64,000 nucleotides of DNA. It comes from Petrimonas mucosa (lineage in GTDB: Bacteria; Bacteroidota; Bacteroidia; Bacteroidales; Dysgonomonadaceae). This document shows, piece by piece, positions 29,147-38,525 of this stretch. The stretch spans positions 2,225,001 to 2,289,000 of the forward strand of contig NZ_LT608328.1 in the NCBI RefSeq assembly GCF_900095795.1, given 5' to 3'. The number at the start of each line of letters is the position of its first letter. Positions within the stretch are counted from its first letter, which is position 1. The notes beneath the pieces are model-generated. The model saw only the letters and a program-made list of their open reading frames with translations, was not told the origin of the DNA and did not search any database. The position numbers were made by a program, and so were the translations under genes.

Positions 29147-29594
29147 GGTGCAATTAACCATTGATAAAACTAATGTAAACAAAGTGATCCTTGACCTGGA
29201 CAAACAGATGGACAAGCACGATTACCTTCTCGAGAAAAGCAATATCTGGCCTCTTTCACATTTTTAGATATTTTTCGTTACTTTTGCCAACAGTTACATG
29301 TGAATACAGGTATATCTCAACAGACTTGCTGAAGGAAACCGATGCAGTTATCGGACAGACCAGACGCTGGTGACCGGGGTGGACTTTACATCGAGTACAA
29401 CTCAAACGAAATAAGAAAATTTTGGTTGATAGATCAAATGAAAAGGTAACGTTGATGGAAAATATCACGACTTTATAGACAAGGTAAACGAAAGAGGCGG
29501 TCAACAAAATAGATACCACCTCAACACAAAGCGGCACATTTTCTGACGATATGACTGAAAAAGAACAAAAGATAAAGAGGGTTTTCTTTCGTTA
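29147..29594. other. Decayed intergenic DNA
   Basis: Roughly 450 bp with only short broken frames in all directions. A few stretches look like former coding sequence, for example around 29340-29540, but I cannot assign a family. The decay matches the pseudogenes on both sides. Confidence 0.5.
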
Positions 29595-29768
29595 ATGGCA
29601 GCTCCGGCAAGACGGGCATTAGAACGGGAGGGAATTACTACGCTGGAAAAACTTTCTAATCTTAGTGAAAAGGAAATTGTGGCTTTGCACGGTATGGGGA
29701 AAAGCACGTTGCCAATATTGAAGAAGACACTTGAAGCCGAAGGTCTCAGATTCAGAGCAGAAACTTAA
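29595..29768 (+). pseudogene. RpoA C-terminal-domain-like helix-hairpin-helix protein, 5'-truncated
   Basis: A 57-residue frame from the ATG at 29595 to a TAA at 29768. The frame continues upstream without an ATG (…DKEGFLSLM) to a stop near 29556. The sequence APARRALEREGITTLEKLSNLSEKEIVALHGMGKSTLPILKKTLEAEGL is the helix-hairpin-helix fold shared with the alpha subunit C-terminal domain of RNA polymerase. Related small Bacteroidetes proteins are longer at the N-terminus, so this is probably a remnant; a short functional protein is not excluded. (Sequence described in parts: APARRALEREGI, then HGMGKSTLP.). Confidence 0.6.
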
Positions 29769-29784
29769 AAAGTGCTCAAAAATT

Positions 29785-30003
29785 GCACTCACACCCTGTT
29801 TGGTTTATAAACGATAACCCGATAGTTGGATACAGCAAGCAAAAGAAGGGTATCAGACTGATGTTCTGGAGTAGAGCAGACTTTAACGAAGAAGCCTTGA
29901 ATGTTTAGGGACCGAAATTTAAGGATGCTTCTGTCTTCTACAACCGTGTAACAGAGGTAAACAGTAAAGAGCTGATTCGGTGGCTTCGATTAAAAGAAAG
30001 GGT
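29785..30003 (+). pseudogene. DUF1801-like protein remnant
   Basis: One frame reads VWFINDNPIVGYSKQKK, then GIRLMFWSRADFNEEALNV, an in-frame TAG near 29906, then GPKFKDASVFYNRVTEV and NSKELIRWLRLKE. This pattern fits the C-terminal part of DUF1801 (YdhG-like) proteins. The stop codon and missing N-terminus mark it as a pseudogene. The same frame runs on into the DUF4180 gene. Confidence 0.6.
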
Positions 30004-30043
30004 CGATTTGAACGACTTACATAATTATTCTTTTTCTTTGCAG

Positions 30044-30406
30044 ATGAAAAATGAAACTCACCAAATAAACGAAACCCAAATTGCCGAAGTAATCTCGGAA
30101 GTGAATGTAATCAACAGGATTGAAGATGGATTAAATCTATTAGGAACCCTTTACTATCAAGGTTTTGACAAGATTATCCTTCACGAGAAGAACATCACCC
30201 CCGATTTCTTCGACCTTAAAAGCGGAATTGCAGGAGAAATCCTCCAAAAGTTTTCCAATTATCGGGTTCGTCTGGCTATTGTTGGAGACTTCACCAAATA
30301 TGGCAGCAGGAGCCTAAAAGATTTTATAGTTGAGAGTAACAAGAGAAGAGATATTAACTTTGTATCGACCTCTGCAGAAGCAATTAAAATTCTTTCTGCC
30401 ACATGA
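30044..30406 (+). CDS. DUF4180 protein
   Basis: A 120-residue soluble protein starting at the ATG at 30044 (MKNETHQINETQIAEVISEV); an upstream TTG start would lie in the pseudogene remnant. Hallmarks are DGLNLLGTLYYQGFDKIILHEKN, FFDLKSGIAGEILQKFSNYR and LAIVGDFTKYGSRSLKDFI, which match DUF4180 as I remember it. Function unknown. It overlaps the next gene by ATGA, so the two are coupled. Confidence 0.8.
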   Translation: MKNETHQINETQIAEVISEVNVINRIEDGLNLLGTLYYQGFDKIILHEKNITPDFFDLKSGIAGEILQKFSNYRVRLAIVGDFTKYGSRSLKDFIVESNKRRDINFVSTSAEAIKILSAT

Positions 30407-31005
30407 ATGAAATTGGATTAAAAAAGGGAGCATATCGCCCAACCAAAGAATCGGTGACTTTCTTCAAGACACAGAATGATTTTAGAGAATGGCTTGAAAA
30501 AAACCATGAAACGGCAACGGAACTCATTGTCGGATTCTACAAGGTGAATAGTGGCAAACCCTCCATGGTCTGGTCTGAATCGGTAGACCAGGCGCTCTGT
30601 TTTGGCTGGATAGATGGGGTCAGGAAATCGATTGATGAAGAGAGCTATTGTATCCGTTTCACACCACGCAGAAGCAATAGCATCTGGAGTGAAATCAATA
30701 TCAAAAAGGTTGAAAAGCTCACTAAAGCAGGTCTGATGAAACCTGCCGGACTGAAATTGTTTAGTTTGAGAAAAGAGCATAAATCGGGGATCTACTCTTA
30801 CGAAAATGACGAAGCCTTCCTCGACAAAAGCTATGAGGCACAACTCAGAGCGAACAAAATGGCGTGGGACTTCTTCATAAAGCAGGCGCCCTCCTACCGG
30901 AAAGCAGTAGCACGCTGGATCATGAGTGCCAAGCAAGAGCAGACCCGACTAGCCAGATTAATGAAGACAATAAATGTGAGTGAACAGCAGAAACGGCTAA
31001 CATGA
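30403..31005 (+). CDS. YdeI/OmpD-associated family protein
   Basis: A 200-residue protein with the family start (VTFFKTQNDFREWLEKNHETATELIVGFYK), the motif ALCFGWIDGVRKSIDEESY and FTPRRSNSIWSEINI, and a Lys/Arg-rich helical tail typical of YdeI-like proteins (YARKHKQ-type end replaced here by KQEQTRLARLMKTI). Some members are described as protecting against bacteriocins; the true activity is unknown. Coupled by ATGA overlap to the DUF4180 gene. Confidence 0.85.
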   Translation: MNEIGLKKGAYRPTKESVTFFKTQNDFREWLEKNHETATELIVGFYKVNSGKPSMVWSESVDQALCFGWIDGVRKSIDEESYCIRFTPRRSNSIWSEINIKKVEKLTKAGLMKPAGLKLFSLRKEHKSGIYSYENDEAFLDKSYEAQLRANKMAWDFFIKQAPSYRKAVARWIMSAKQEQTRLARLMKTINVSEQQKRLT

Positions 31006-31071
31006 AGTTTTACGTACTCCACCAGGGAATATTTAAACATTGAGGCTTTTCCAAAAGGTCAAAAACATATT

Positions 31072-31079
31072 ATATTTGC
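31072..31079 (+). promoter_or_regulatory. Probable nitroreductase -7 box
   Basis: TATATTTG on the plus strand, about 80 bp before the nitroreductase ATG. Confidence 0.45.
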
Positions 31080-31159
31080 ATTGTAATAATACTCTATACC
31101 ACGATATTTTCACAAAACACAACGCATAAAAGAAAGTAGATATATTAAAGTGTAAGAAT

Positions 31160-31801
31160 ATGAAAAAGGGAGTATTGATTTGCCTGATATTCGCATTCAC
31201 CACCAATTTGCCTGCGCAAAACAGTGAGTCGATTGCATTGAACCCGCCCAGCAAGGATCGGGGCAAAAGTGTCATGAGTGCTCTCTGGCAGAGAAAATCG
31301 GTAAGAGATTTTGATACTGCAAAGATCACACATCAGGATCTGTCCGATTTGTTGTGGGCCGCAAACGGCATCAACCGTCCAGAAGAGGGGAAGAGGACTG
31401 CCCCCTCGGCACTGAATGCACAAGATATTGATATCTATCTTTTCAATGAAACGGGGGTCTATGTCTACAACGCCAAACAACACACGCTTGAATTGGTTGC
31501 CAAAGGTGATAACCGGAAGCTATTTTCCGGTCCAGTTGCAACAGACTCCCACCCATCACTGATTTTGTTGCTGGTTTCCGACATCTCCCGTTTCAGAATT
31601 GGGGAGAATACCCAAAAGCTGGAATGGGCCGCAATGGATGCCGGCATCGTTGCACAAAACATACTGCTCTTCTGTAGCTCAATTGATATGGTTGGCCGTC
31701 CCCGGGCAGGGATGAATAAACAATCAATTAATGAGTTGCTTCACTTAAATGATCAACAATACCCCATGCTAAACATTCCCGTATCGTATAAGAAAGATTG
31801 A
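31160..31801 (+). CDS. Exported nitroreductase-like protein (SagB/ThcOx type)
   Basis: A 213-residue protein with a signal peptide (…FAFTTNLPAQ). The nitroreductase N-terminal motif ALWQRKSVRDFDTAKIT is followed by LSDLLWAANGINRP, GKRTAPSALNAQDIDIYLF and, near the C-terminus, LEWAAMDAGIVAQNILL. This is the flavin-binding nitroreductase fold, and the signal peptide suggests a periplasmic enzyme. Substrate unknown. Confidence 0.85.
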   Translation: MKKGVLICLIFAFTTNLPAQNSESIALNPPSKDRGKSVMSALWQRKSVRDFDTAKITHQDLSDLLWAANGINRPEEGKRTAPSALNAQDIDIYLFNETGVYVYNAKQHTLELVAKGDNRKLFSGPVATDSHPSLILLLVSDISRFRIGENTQKLEWAAMDAGIVAQNILLFCSSIDMVGRPRAGMNKQSINELLHLNDQQYPMLNIPVSYKKD

Positions 31802-31939
31802 GCGACAGTGAAGGTATTGCCGCAAGAAAAATCAGAGGCTGTTGTCGCAAAAAGACGTGCTTAGAACAGAAGTTGACGCGTTCGGCAGGCAGATAGGCGG
31901 ACTCAACCGATTTTATTTGAATAATGCACTGAAGCTAAA

Positions 31940-31947
31940 TACTTTTG
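31940..31947 (+). promoter_or_regulatory. Probable -7 box of the outer-membrane protein gene
   Basis: TACTTTTG on the plus strand, about 30 bp upstream of the ATG at 31979. Confidence 0.5.
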
Positions 31948-31978
31948 CCGAGTAATTTTAAAATTTTATATTGAAAAA

Positions 31979-32566
31979 ATGAAAACAAAAGTATTTACTG
32001 TCGTAGGAATGGTTCTGCTGTTCACCACAGGCATCTTCGCCCAAAACAGCAACAAGAGATTTGGATTTGAGATCAATGGCGGGGCCTCATTGGCAACAAA
32101 AGAGTTAAACAATACCAGCCTGAATGTCGGTGGAGGGTATGAACTTCTATTACACTACCGCTTGATGACTCATCTCGGGGCTTATGCAGGCTGGGGTTGG
32201 AATAAGCTGTCTGCCGACAACTCATTTGCCGGTAACGATGTCTGTTTCGAAGAGACGGGATATCTTCTCGGTCTTCAGTTCACGCATCCGATTGGTGATT
32301 CCCCATTTTCATACTATTTACGGGGTGGAGCTTTGTACAACCATATTGAGACTGAAAATAGCGAAGGCGATATCATCAACGATACAGGACATGGATTGGG
32401 CTTCCAGCTGGCTGGTGGAGCGAGTTATGACCTGGGAAAGAGTTGGAGTTTAACTGCAGGTCTGAAATTCAACGCGCTGAACCGGGATACAGATTTTAAT
32501 GGAACGATGATGAACTTCGATTATCACTATCTCTCTCTTCGAATTGGACTGATAAAGCAATTCTGA
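31979..32566 (+). CDS. Small outer-membrane beta-barrel protein
   Basis: A 195-residue protein with a signal peptide ending GIFAQ. Alternating strands with Gly-rich turns (FEINGGASLATKE, LHYRLMTHLGAYAGWGWNKL, LGLQFTHPIGDSPFSYYLRGGALY) and a terminal Phe (IGLIKQF) fit an eight-stranded OmpA/OmpW-like barrel. Specific function unknown. It precedes the sensor kinase gene by about 30 bp and may be on the same transcript. Confidence 0.75.
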   Translation: MKTKVFTVVGMVLLFTTGIFAQNSNKRFGFEINGGASLATKELNNTSLNVGGGYELLLHYRLMTHLGAYAGWGWNKLSADNSFAGNDVCFEETGYLLGLQFTHPIGDSPFSYYLRGGALYNHIETENSEGDIINDTGHGLGFQLAGGASYDLGKSWSLTAGLKFNALNRDTDFNGTMMNFDYHYLSLRIGLIKQF

Positions 32567-32597
32567 AAAAGGATAACAGACTATTCCTATTTGGCAA

Positions 32598-33662
32598 ATG
32601 GTGTTCAAGATAGACAAGGAACTGATCTCCTATAAGCAGCTGGCTTGGCTGCTTATGGTTTTAGTTGTAGTCATACAGGTCAATGTCATCACGTACAACC
32701 ATTTCAGTGGCTATTTTGCACTGAAGAACTTCCAGCATTTTCTTTTGCGTCTGGCACGTGGCTGTTCATTAAGCCTATTGGCTTCACTCTTTGTAGCATA
32801 TTCAGACTTGATGATCATTCAGGTCTTGAAAAGAGAAGCTCCATGGGAAACGAAAGCCATCAAGAGGGTTGTGATTGAATTTGGTTTTACCATCATCATT
32901 GCAGTGTTCTTTTCAGTCTGTTTTACACTATTTGCCAATGCATTAAGTCCCTATTCACATGCTTTAAGCAACGTCCTGCTGAACAATGCACTTATATTTT
33001 CGGTAGCCAATATTTTATTGATCTCCATCCTCGAAGGTCTGGTCTTCTCTAGGAAGAAAAATGAAGCAGAGCTACTGGCCAACTCCCTGAAAGAGGAATT
33101 GACCCAAATCAAGTTCGAGCTGTTGAAGAGTCAGATCAATCCCCATTTTCTCTTCAATAGCTTGAATGTTTTATCGGGATTGATAAGCAAGGATGCAAAG
33201 AAGGCGGAACAGTTCGTAGATGAATTTTCACACATCTATCGTTATGTGCTCGACACCATCGAACAGACTGTCACCCCCCTGGAGAAAGAGCTCGACTTTA
33301 TACGCTCATACTTCTTTCTGCAGGAAATTCGTTACGGAGCCTCTCTCACCCACTCCATCAACCTTCCTGCCTCAATCATGAATTGTTATTTGCCACCCCT
33401 CTCCTTCCAGATCATAGTTGAGAATGCGATAAAGCACAACGTGGTTAACGAATCGAAGCCGCTTCATATCGACATCGCTTTTGAAAATAATTTCATCATC
33501 ATCAGTAATAAGATAGAGCCAAAAATATCTCGCGGCAAATCAACCGGAATTGGTCTAAAGAATCTACAAAAGAGGTATGCTATGATTGGTGGTATACAGC
33601 CAGACTTCCATGTGGATAACAACCGGTTTATTGCCAGATTACCTATAATTGAACAATATTGA
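32598..33662 (+). CDS. LytS-type sensor histidine kinase
   Basis: A 354-residue inner-membrane kinase. Four hydrophobic segments fill residues about 10-160, then a coiled-coil linker, then the His_kinase domain with phospho-acceptor box SQINPHFLFNSLNVLSGL (His near 182), and the ATPase part with PPLSFQIIVENAIKHNV and GIGLKNLQKRYAM. It is paired with the LytTR regulator 70 bp downstream. The signal it senses is unknown; no extracellular domain is visible. Confidence 0.9.
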   Translation: MVFKIDKELISYKQLAWLLMVLVVVIQVNVITYNHFSGYFALKNFQHFLLRLARGCSLSLLASLFVAYSDLMIIQVLKREAPWETKAIKRVVIEFGFTIIIAVFFSVCFTLFANALSPYSHALSNVLLNNALIFSVANILLISILEGLVFSRKKNEAELLANSLKEELTQIKFELLKSQINPHFLFNSLNVLSGLISKDAKKAEQFVDEFSHIYRYVLDTIEQTVTPLEKELDFIRSYFFLQEIRYGASLTHSINLPASIMNCYLPPLSFQIIVENAIKHNVVNESKPLHIDIAFENNFIIISNKIEPKISRGKSTGIGLKNLQKRYAMIGGIQPDFHVDNNRFIARLPIIEQY

Positions 33663-33732
33663 GTGTTGGATCAACAAAATATCCACATCAGGTTGGAACC
33701 ATGCAACACAACCGATAGCCAATTGATTAAAT

Positions 33733-34491
33733 ATGGATGTATTGATTATTGAAGACGAAAAAATTGCTGCCGAAAAGCTGGAGCGTTTGTTGCTCGAAGT
33801 TGACCCTACCATAAAAGTAAGGGCTAAGATCGAGTCGATTAAGAAATCTGTCAACTGGCTCATGAAGAATCAGGCAGATCTGATTTTTCTTGACATACAG
33901 CTTTCCGACGGGATCAGTTTCAGCATCTTCGATCAGATACAGATAATAAATACACCCATTATCTTCACAACTGCCTATGACCAGTATGCCATCAAAGCGT
34001 TTGAGCTGAACAGCATTGCATATCTTTTAAAACCCATTCGAATTAATGATCTGGAAGCAAGCCTCCGGAAATATAAAACACTAAAAACAAGCTTTACCAT
34101 CGACTTTGATCACCTGTTGAAGCAAATTGAAGGCAAGGAGGCGGAATACAAGAAGAGATTTATCATCCAAATCGGCGAGAGACTCTCCAAGGTGGATATT
34201 GAGAATGTGGCATACTTCTATATATTTGAGAAGTCTGTTTACCTCAAACTGTTCAAGGGCAATAGTTATCCTGTTGATTTTTCACTTGACAAACTAGAGG
34301 AAATGGTCAATCCAAACGAATTTTTCCGCATCAATCGCAAGTATCTTGTCAACATGAGATCCATAACCAAGATGACGACATTATCCCGCAGCAGGGTCAA
34401 GTTAGAGCTTATCCCACAACCTGAGGATAATTCAGATACAATTGTGAGCATTGAACGGGCTTCCAACTTCTGGAGGTGGCTTGACAGATAG
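33733..34491 (+). CDS. LytTR-family response regulator
   Basis: A 252-residue regulator. The receiver domain (1-120) has the acidic pair near residues 7-8, phospho-acceptor Asp54 in IFLDIQLSDG, and LLKPIRINDL. The LytTR DNA-binding domain fills about 145-250 (VDIENVAYFYIFEKSVYLKL, FFRINRKYLVNM, VSIERASNFWRWLD). It is the partner of the kinase just upstream; the targets may include the membrane-protein gene 30 bp downstream. Confidence 0.92.
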   Translation: MDVLIIEDEKIAAEKLERLLLEVDPTIKVRAKIESIKKSVNWLMKNQADLIFLDIQLSDGISFSIFDQIQIINTPIIFTTAYDQYAIKAFELNSIAYLLKPIRINDLEASLRKYKTLKTSFTIDFDHLLKQIEGKEAEYKKRFIIQIGERLSKVDIENVAYFYIFEKSVYLKLFKGNSYPVDFSLDKLEEMVNPNEFFRINRKYLVNMRSITKMTTLSRSRVKLELIPQPEDNSDTIVSIERASNFWRWLDR

Positions 34492-34521
34492 GAGAAACAA
34501 CCTTTGAAAATTAAAATAATC

Positions 34522-35394
34522 ATGCAAAACAAAAAGATTATCACCAACCTTGTATTTTTGATTGTCCTGTTCGCATCAGCAGCAACGGTTGCAGGAATTT
34601 TCTCTACGGGGGGCAGTGGCGAGTATGAATACAGATCGATTCGGGGCCAAACCGTTACAATCCATGGCGATGGCTTGTACCAAGACATGTCGGCCGATGT
34701 TGCCATTCAAGGGATAGCCCAGGATTGTGTGACCCTTTTCATCGCCATTCCCTTTCTGCTGGTTGCACTGTACCGCTTCAGAGTTCAATCGCTTACCGGT
34801 AAGTTCCTCCTGGCTGGCGTACTAAGTTACTTTTTTGTAACTTATCTCTTTTATATGAACATGGCCATGTATAATGTCATGTTCCTGGTTTATGTAGCCT
34901 TAACGGGATTTTCATTTTTTGCCTTTCTCCTCACGCTGTTGTCAATTGAGACCGACCAGCTTCCGGCTATCTTCAGTGAAAAGGCACCAGTTAAGTTTGC
35001 GGGTGGATTTTTAATTCTCAACGCAATTATTATCACCCTATTGTGGCTGCGTGTCGTAGTTCCCCCACTACTCGACAGAACCATCATTCCGCTTGAGGTA
35101 GAGCATTACACGACGCTTACCGTCCAGGCGTTCGATCTATCGTTATTCCTGCCTTTTTCAATCGTGGCAGGATTATTACTGATCAGAAAAAGTAAATATG
35201 GCTATCTTTTTGCCCCGGTCTATCTTGTTTTCCTTTCGTTGCTGATGCTGGCATTGATTGCAAAATTGATTGCCATGTCGATGGACGGTCAAAATGTCAT
35301 TCCGGCCATCTTTCTTATTCCCGCTATCGCACTTGTTGCGATTGTATGCACAACCATTTTATTGAGAAATATCAATACTCACCATCATGTATAG
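34522..35394 (+). CDS. Polytopic membrane protein of unknown function
   Basis: About 290 residues, started at the ATG at 34522 (MQNKKIITN…) rather than at an upstream TTG. Eight hydrophobic segments are visible, with a periplasmic-looking loop after the first (residues about 25-60). No family recognised. Position right after a LytTR regulator suggests it is regulated by, or senses for, that pair; this is context only. Confidence 0.7.
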   Translation: MQNKKIITNLVFLIVLFASAATVAGIFSTGGSGEYEYRSIRGQTVTIHGDGLYQDMSADVAIQGIAQDCVTLFIAIPFLLVALYRFRVQSLTGKFLLAGVLSYFFVTYLFYMNMAMYNVMFLVYVALTGFSFFAFLLTLLSIETDQLPAIFSEKAPVKFAGGFLILNAIIITLLWLRVVVPPLLDRTIIPLEVEHYTTLTVQAFDLSLFLPFSIVAGLLLIRKSKYGYLFAPVYLVFLSLLMLALIAKLIAMSMDGQNVIPAIFLIPAIALVAIVCTTILLRNINTHHHV

Positions 35395-35418
35395 ACATAA
35401 CAATCATATAGATATAAA

Positions 35419-37095
35419 TATACCTTAAAAATCTCATTTAAAATTCCCAACTCAAGTTAATAGTTTTCAAAGCGGAATTTCTCTTTTTTTTCGAGAGATA
35501 CCGTTTTATTTTCTTTTCATCTTCACTGTTTCTTGCACGTTTAACGTGTTGATTTACTTTTTATGGTGGCATTTTTATATATATTAACATTATCACTCTT
35601 CCAAGGCATGGCAATTCCTTGTCATAAACCCTTTTACGACACGAAAGATGGCGATGGACGATTAAGTGAAAATCCGTCATCCGGTCATCGTTGTCGTTAT
35701 TCGCTGCTCAAAATCACGCCACCCCGCTTTTCGGTAATACTCCTTTGGCATTTTTACCGTGACCTGCCTGCCGGATTTCACCACTTTTCCCGGCACTCGG
35801 ATAAACCATTCTCGGAAGGTAGAGTGCTCTTGACGCCAAACCCAAAAGTCGCCCCGGTATCGCATGAGCACCGATAAACTGTAGGCAAATGACGAAAGTT
35901 GCCAAAGAATATCGTTTACCCAAAAATCATGCGTGATGGTTTTTCCCGCACAAAGCGAGTTTTTGGTTTGCTCGATCCAATTCTCACTCTCTGATCGGGA
36001 TCCATAAAGGGTATGGAGCTGCAAGGCATCCAATCCTTTCAGGTTCGAGCAATAGCAAAAGTACTCATACTCGGGTACAAATTGTTTTTCGCCAAAATAA
36101 TCGACTTCAACCATTTGCTTTATGATGCGCACGGCATAAAACATGCGGGGATTCCTCCAACCGCTACATTGATGTGTAAACTGACAGGTCGCCGTCCGTG
36201 GGCCAATCGGCTGCCAAGTCTGCCCGGCAAGTAAATCTTTCAGGTTTTTCAGCTTTACTTTCACCAAATATTCATGTTTACCGTCTTCTAACAAATTAAA
36301 TAATCCACCATTGAAAAAACCGCTGTCGGCCCTGAAAAACACCTTCTCCACCTTTTGGGGAAGAGCGGCCAAGGTTTCTTTGACAAACTCACAAACCCCG
36401 TTTGAGGTGTAAGCTGAACCCGGGCGGAGCCATGAATTGACAAGCAGTTTCATCTCCGTGACAAAACATAAGATGGGGTGATAGCTTTTCGAACCCTTCT
36501 TATGCGAGTTATAACCCACCTCAGCCCCTTGTTGGTTGCCGTAAACGGTAAATGTGCTTGAGTCGCAATCAAGCGTCACGCGTTTTAACCCGCAACGGGA
36601 AACTTGCAAGCCGGTAAAATCCAATAACAACTCGTGAAGCGAACGGGCGCCCCTTTCACCCAAACCTGTCAAATGGCGGCGTATGGTGTCCTCGTCAATG
36701 TTCTTGGGTAACTTCAACAAGCGGGCAACCAAGGCGTCAAAGGTGAAGTTTTCAATCCGCTTCAAACGGTGAACACCGCACAACGATGCCAACAGGATAC
36801 TTGAGAGTATTTGGGCTGTGCTGAAACGGCTTGCATTGTGGCGGATGGTTGGAAAAAGATGTTCCAGCTTGCCATAAATACCGCAATGGTTGATAAAATC
36901 AGAGGTTACGCTTAACCCTGAATATGATGTTAATTGTTCTGAACTGAACTTTTTCTTTACTGAACAGGCAGTAAATGAGATTTTTTTACTATTTTTGTCT
37001 TGCATGTGTCGGGTGAATGTTTGTTTTTGTATAACACTTTAAAGATAAATACTTTACCTGACATATGCAACTTTTATTTGAGACTTTTAGGTATA
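35419..37095. mobile_element. IS1380-type insertion sequence with TATA target duplication
   Basis: The element spans about 35423-37091 (1669 bp). Its imperfect inverted ends begin CCTTAAAAATCTCATTT on the left and CCTAAAAGTCTCAAAT on the right (complement). The 4-bp direct repeat TATA flanks it exactly (35419-35422 and 37092-37095). End type, size and 4-bp duplication fit IS1380. The right duplication touches the end of the neighbouring IS4-type element. Confidence 0.85.
35677..37005 (-). CDS. IS1380-family transposase
   Basis: A 442-residue DDE transposase, apparently intact. Catalytic region markers are RVTLDCDSSTFTVYG (first Asp), VFFRADSGFFNGGLF (second Asp) and the tail with SESENWIEQTKNS (Glu). 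Moves the element by cut-and-paste. Reads as active-looking, and both target duplications are perfect, so insertion is recent. Confidence 0.9.
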   Translation of the reverse strand: MQDKNSKKISFTACSVKKKFSSEQLTSYSGLSVTSDFINHCGIYGKLEHLFPTIRHNASRFSTAQILSSILLASLCGVHRLKRIENFTFDALVARLLKLPKNIDEDTIRRHLTGLGERGARSLHELLLDFTGLQVSRCGLKRVTLDCDSSTFTVYGNQQGAEVGYNSHKKGSKSYHPILCFVTEMKLLVNSWLRPGSAYTSNGVCEFVKETLAALPQKVEKVFFRADSGFFNGGLFNLLEDGKHEYLVKVKLKNLKDLLAGQTWQPIGPRTATCQFTHQCSGWRNPRMFYAVRIIKQMVEVDYFGEKQFVPEYEYFCYCSNLKGLDALQLHTLYGSRSESENWIEQTKNSLCAGKTITHDFWVNDILWQLSSFAYSLSVLMRYRGDFWVWRQEHSTFREWFIRVPGKVVKSGRQVTVKMPKEYYRKAGWRDFEQRITTTMTG

Positions 37096-38525
37096 CTATT
37101 AACCGACTAAACTTAAAATCAGTCGATATTTATTTTTAGTTTACTGTTTATTAATTAGTTGTATTTCTTGCTTGCCTTTTTTCAAAAAGCTCCCCCCCCA
37201 CTTAGAACAACGACATCTGCACGTTTGCTGGACTTTTATTTCTACTTTTTGTGCGTTTAGTGTAGGCTCTGCGTCCTTCGGTTACTACCCATGTTAAGTT
37301 CAAATGGCTTATTAGGTGTATCCTGATCAAAGCAGCAATGGTTGAAAACGCTTTTTTGCTTTCGGACAAAACCCTTACAACGTTCAACAGCAAGTGTGCA
37401 ATCAGCGTACACCAGATTTGCGTTTTTATTCCGTTCTCTGTTTCTGAGTAAAAGAAATGCAACTGAAAGTTTTGTTTCAGTTTCTTGAACGTCAACTCTA
37501 TCGTCCAGTGGTATTTATAAATCAAAGCCACCTCTTCGGGCGTTATTTCCCAATTGTTGGTGATAAACTTGTACTTTCTGCCTTTTTCGTCTTTGTAGTA
37601 AACCAAGCGAAGACATAGCGTTTCGGGTTTCTTCTCTCGCTTATACTCCAAATGAATGTGTCCTATCTTATAAACGCCAAATTCTTCTTTTGTGAGATTT
37701 TTTTCAAAAAGAACCTCCTGTAATTGGGCTTTGGCATTATCTTTCAGGCGGCAGACGAAATTTACGCCCTCCCTTGTCCAATCGGCAAACTGCTGATAAA
37801 AGTTGTAGGCTTTATCGAAAACCAACATACTGCCTTTTGCCGGATTTAGATGTGCCAGAAACTTTTTGTCATGCATTTTGGCTTCGCTGATAGTGGCAAA
37901 AACCGCCGTGTCGGCGTGTATGTCGGTCAGCATATGCACTTTTAGCCCGCCTTTTTTCTTGCCGTCATCTTTACGGTTGCGCCCAACACCCTTCATGACT
38001 TCCGAAAACAGAGTGAATGTGCTTGAATCAAAGGCGTAGAATTCTTCAAAACTCACATCTTTTTTTCGGCTGACCGACAAAAGCGGACGAAAATAAGCTA
38101 TCAATGCAAAATAATAAAGCTTGAAAAGCTCTTCGCTTCTGTCGCGCAAAGCATCGCCTGCAGTGCTTTTAGCCGGCGAACAGTCCATATTCAGGTAATT
38201 CAATTTGCCTTCCAAAGCTCGCATGCTGTCGCACACTTCGCCCATCGAATCGCAGCGTGAAAATATCCCGAATAGCATGACAATTAGCTGATCCCATGAA
38301 AAAAGGTTTTATAATAACGGTCGCTACCGCATTGTTGTACCAATAAGTCAAACTGCTCGCGTGGCAGCATTTTTACAATTTGTTTAAAAATCGGCTGACC
38401 GACTAAATTTTTTGTCTTACCTTTGCTCATAGTTGAAAATTTGCGTTGCAATACAAATTTACAACTTAGGGGTGAAACTTAGGTGGAACCCCTACTTTTT
38501 TCTAAATATTTTTGTCGGTCAGTAG
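37096..38525. mobile_element. IS4-type insertion sequence (transposase frameshifted)
   Basis: Ends are inferred from a short imperfect inverted repeat: CTATTAACCGAC on the left and CTACTGACCGAC (complement of the right end). Length of about 1.43 kb fits IS4. I found no clear target duplication; the left end directly touches the IS1380-type element. End positions are approximate. Confidence 0.6.
37202..38430 (-). pseudogene. IS4-family transposase with a frameshift near its start
   Basis: The gene begins at the ATG at 38430 (MSKGKTKNLVGQPIFKQIVKM) and reads to KTFF, where a short homopolymer (six A on the plus strand, near 38298-38303) shifts it into a stop; relatives have SWDQLIVMLFGIF here, which continues in the next frame. 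The remaining 358 codons are intact and contain the DDE core (EEFYAFDSSTFTLF, GSMLVFDKAYNFY, YHWTIELTFKKLKQ). Either a real inactivation, a programmed shift or a sequencing error. Confidence 0.8.
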
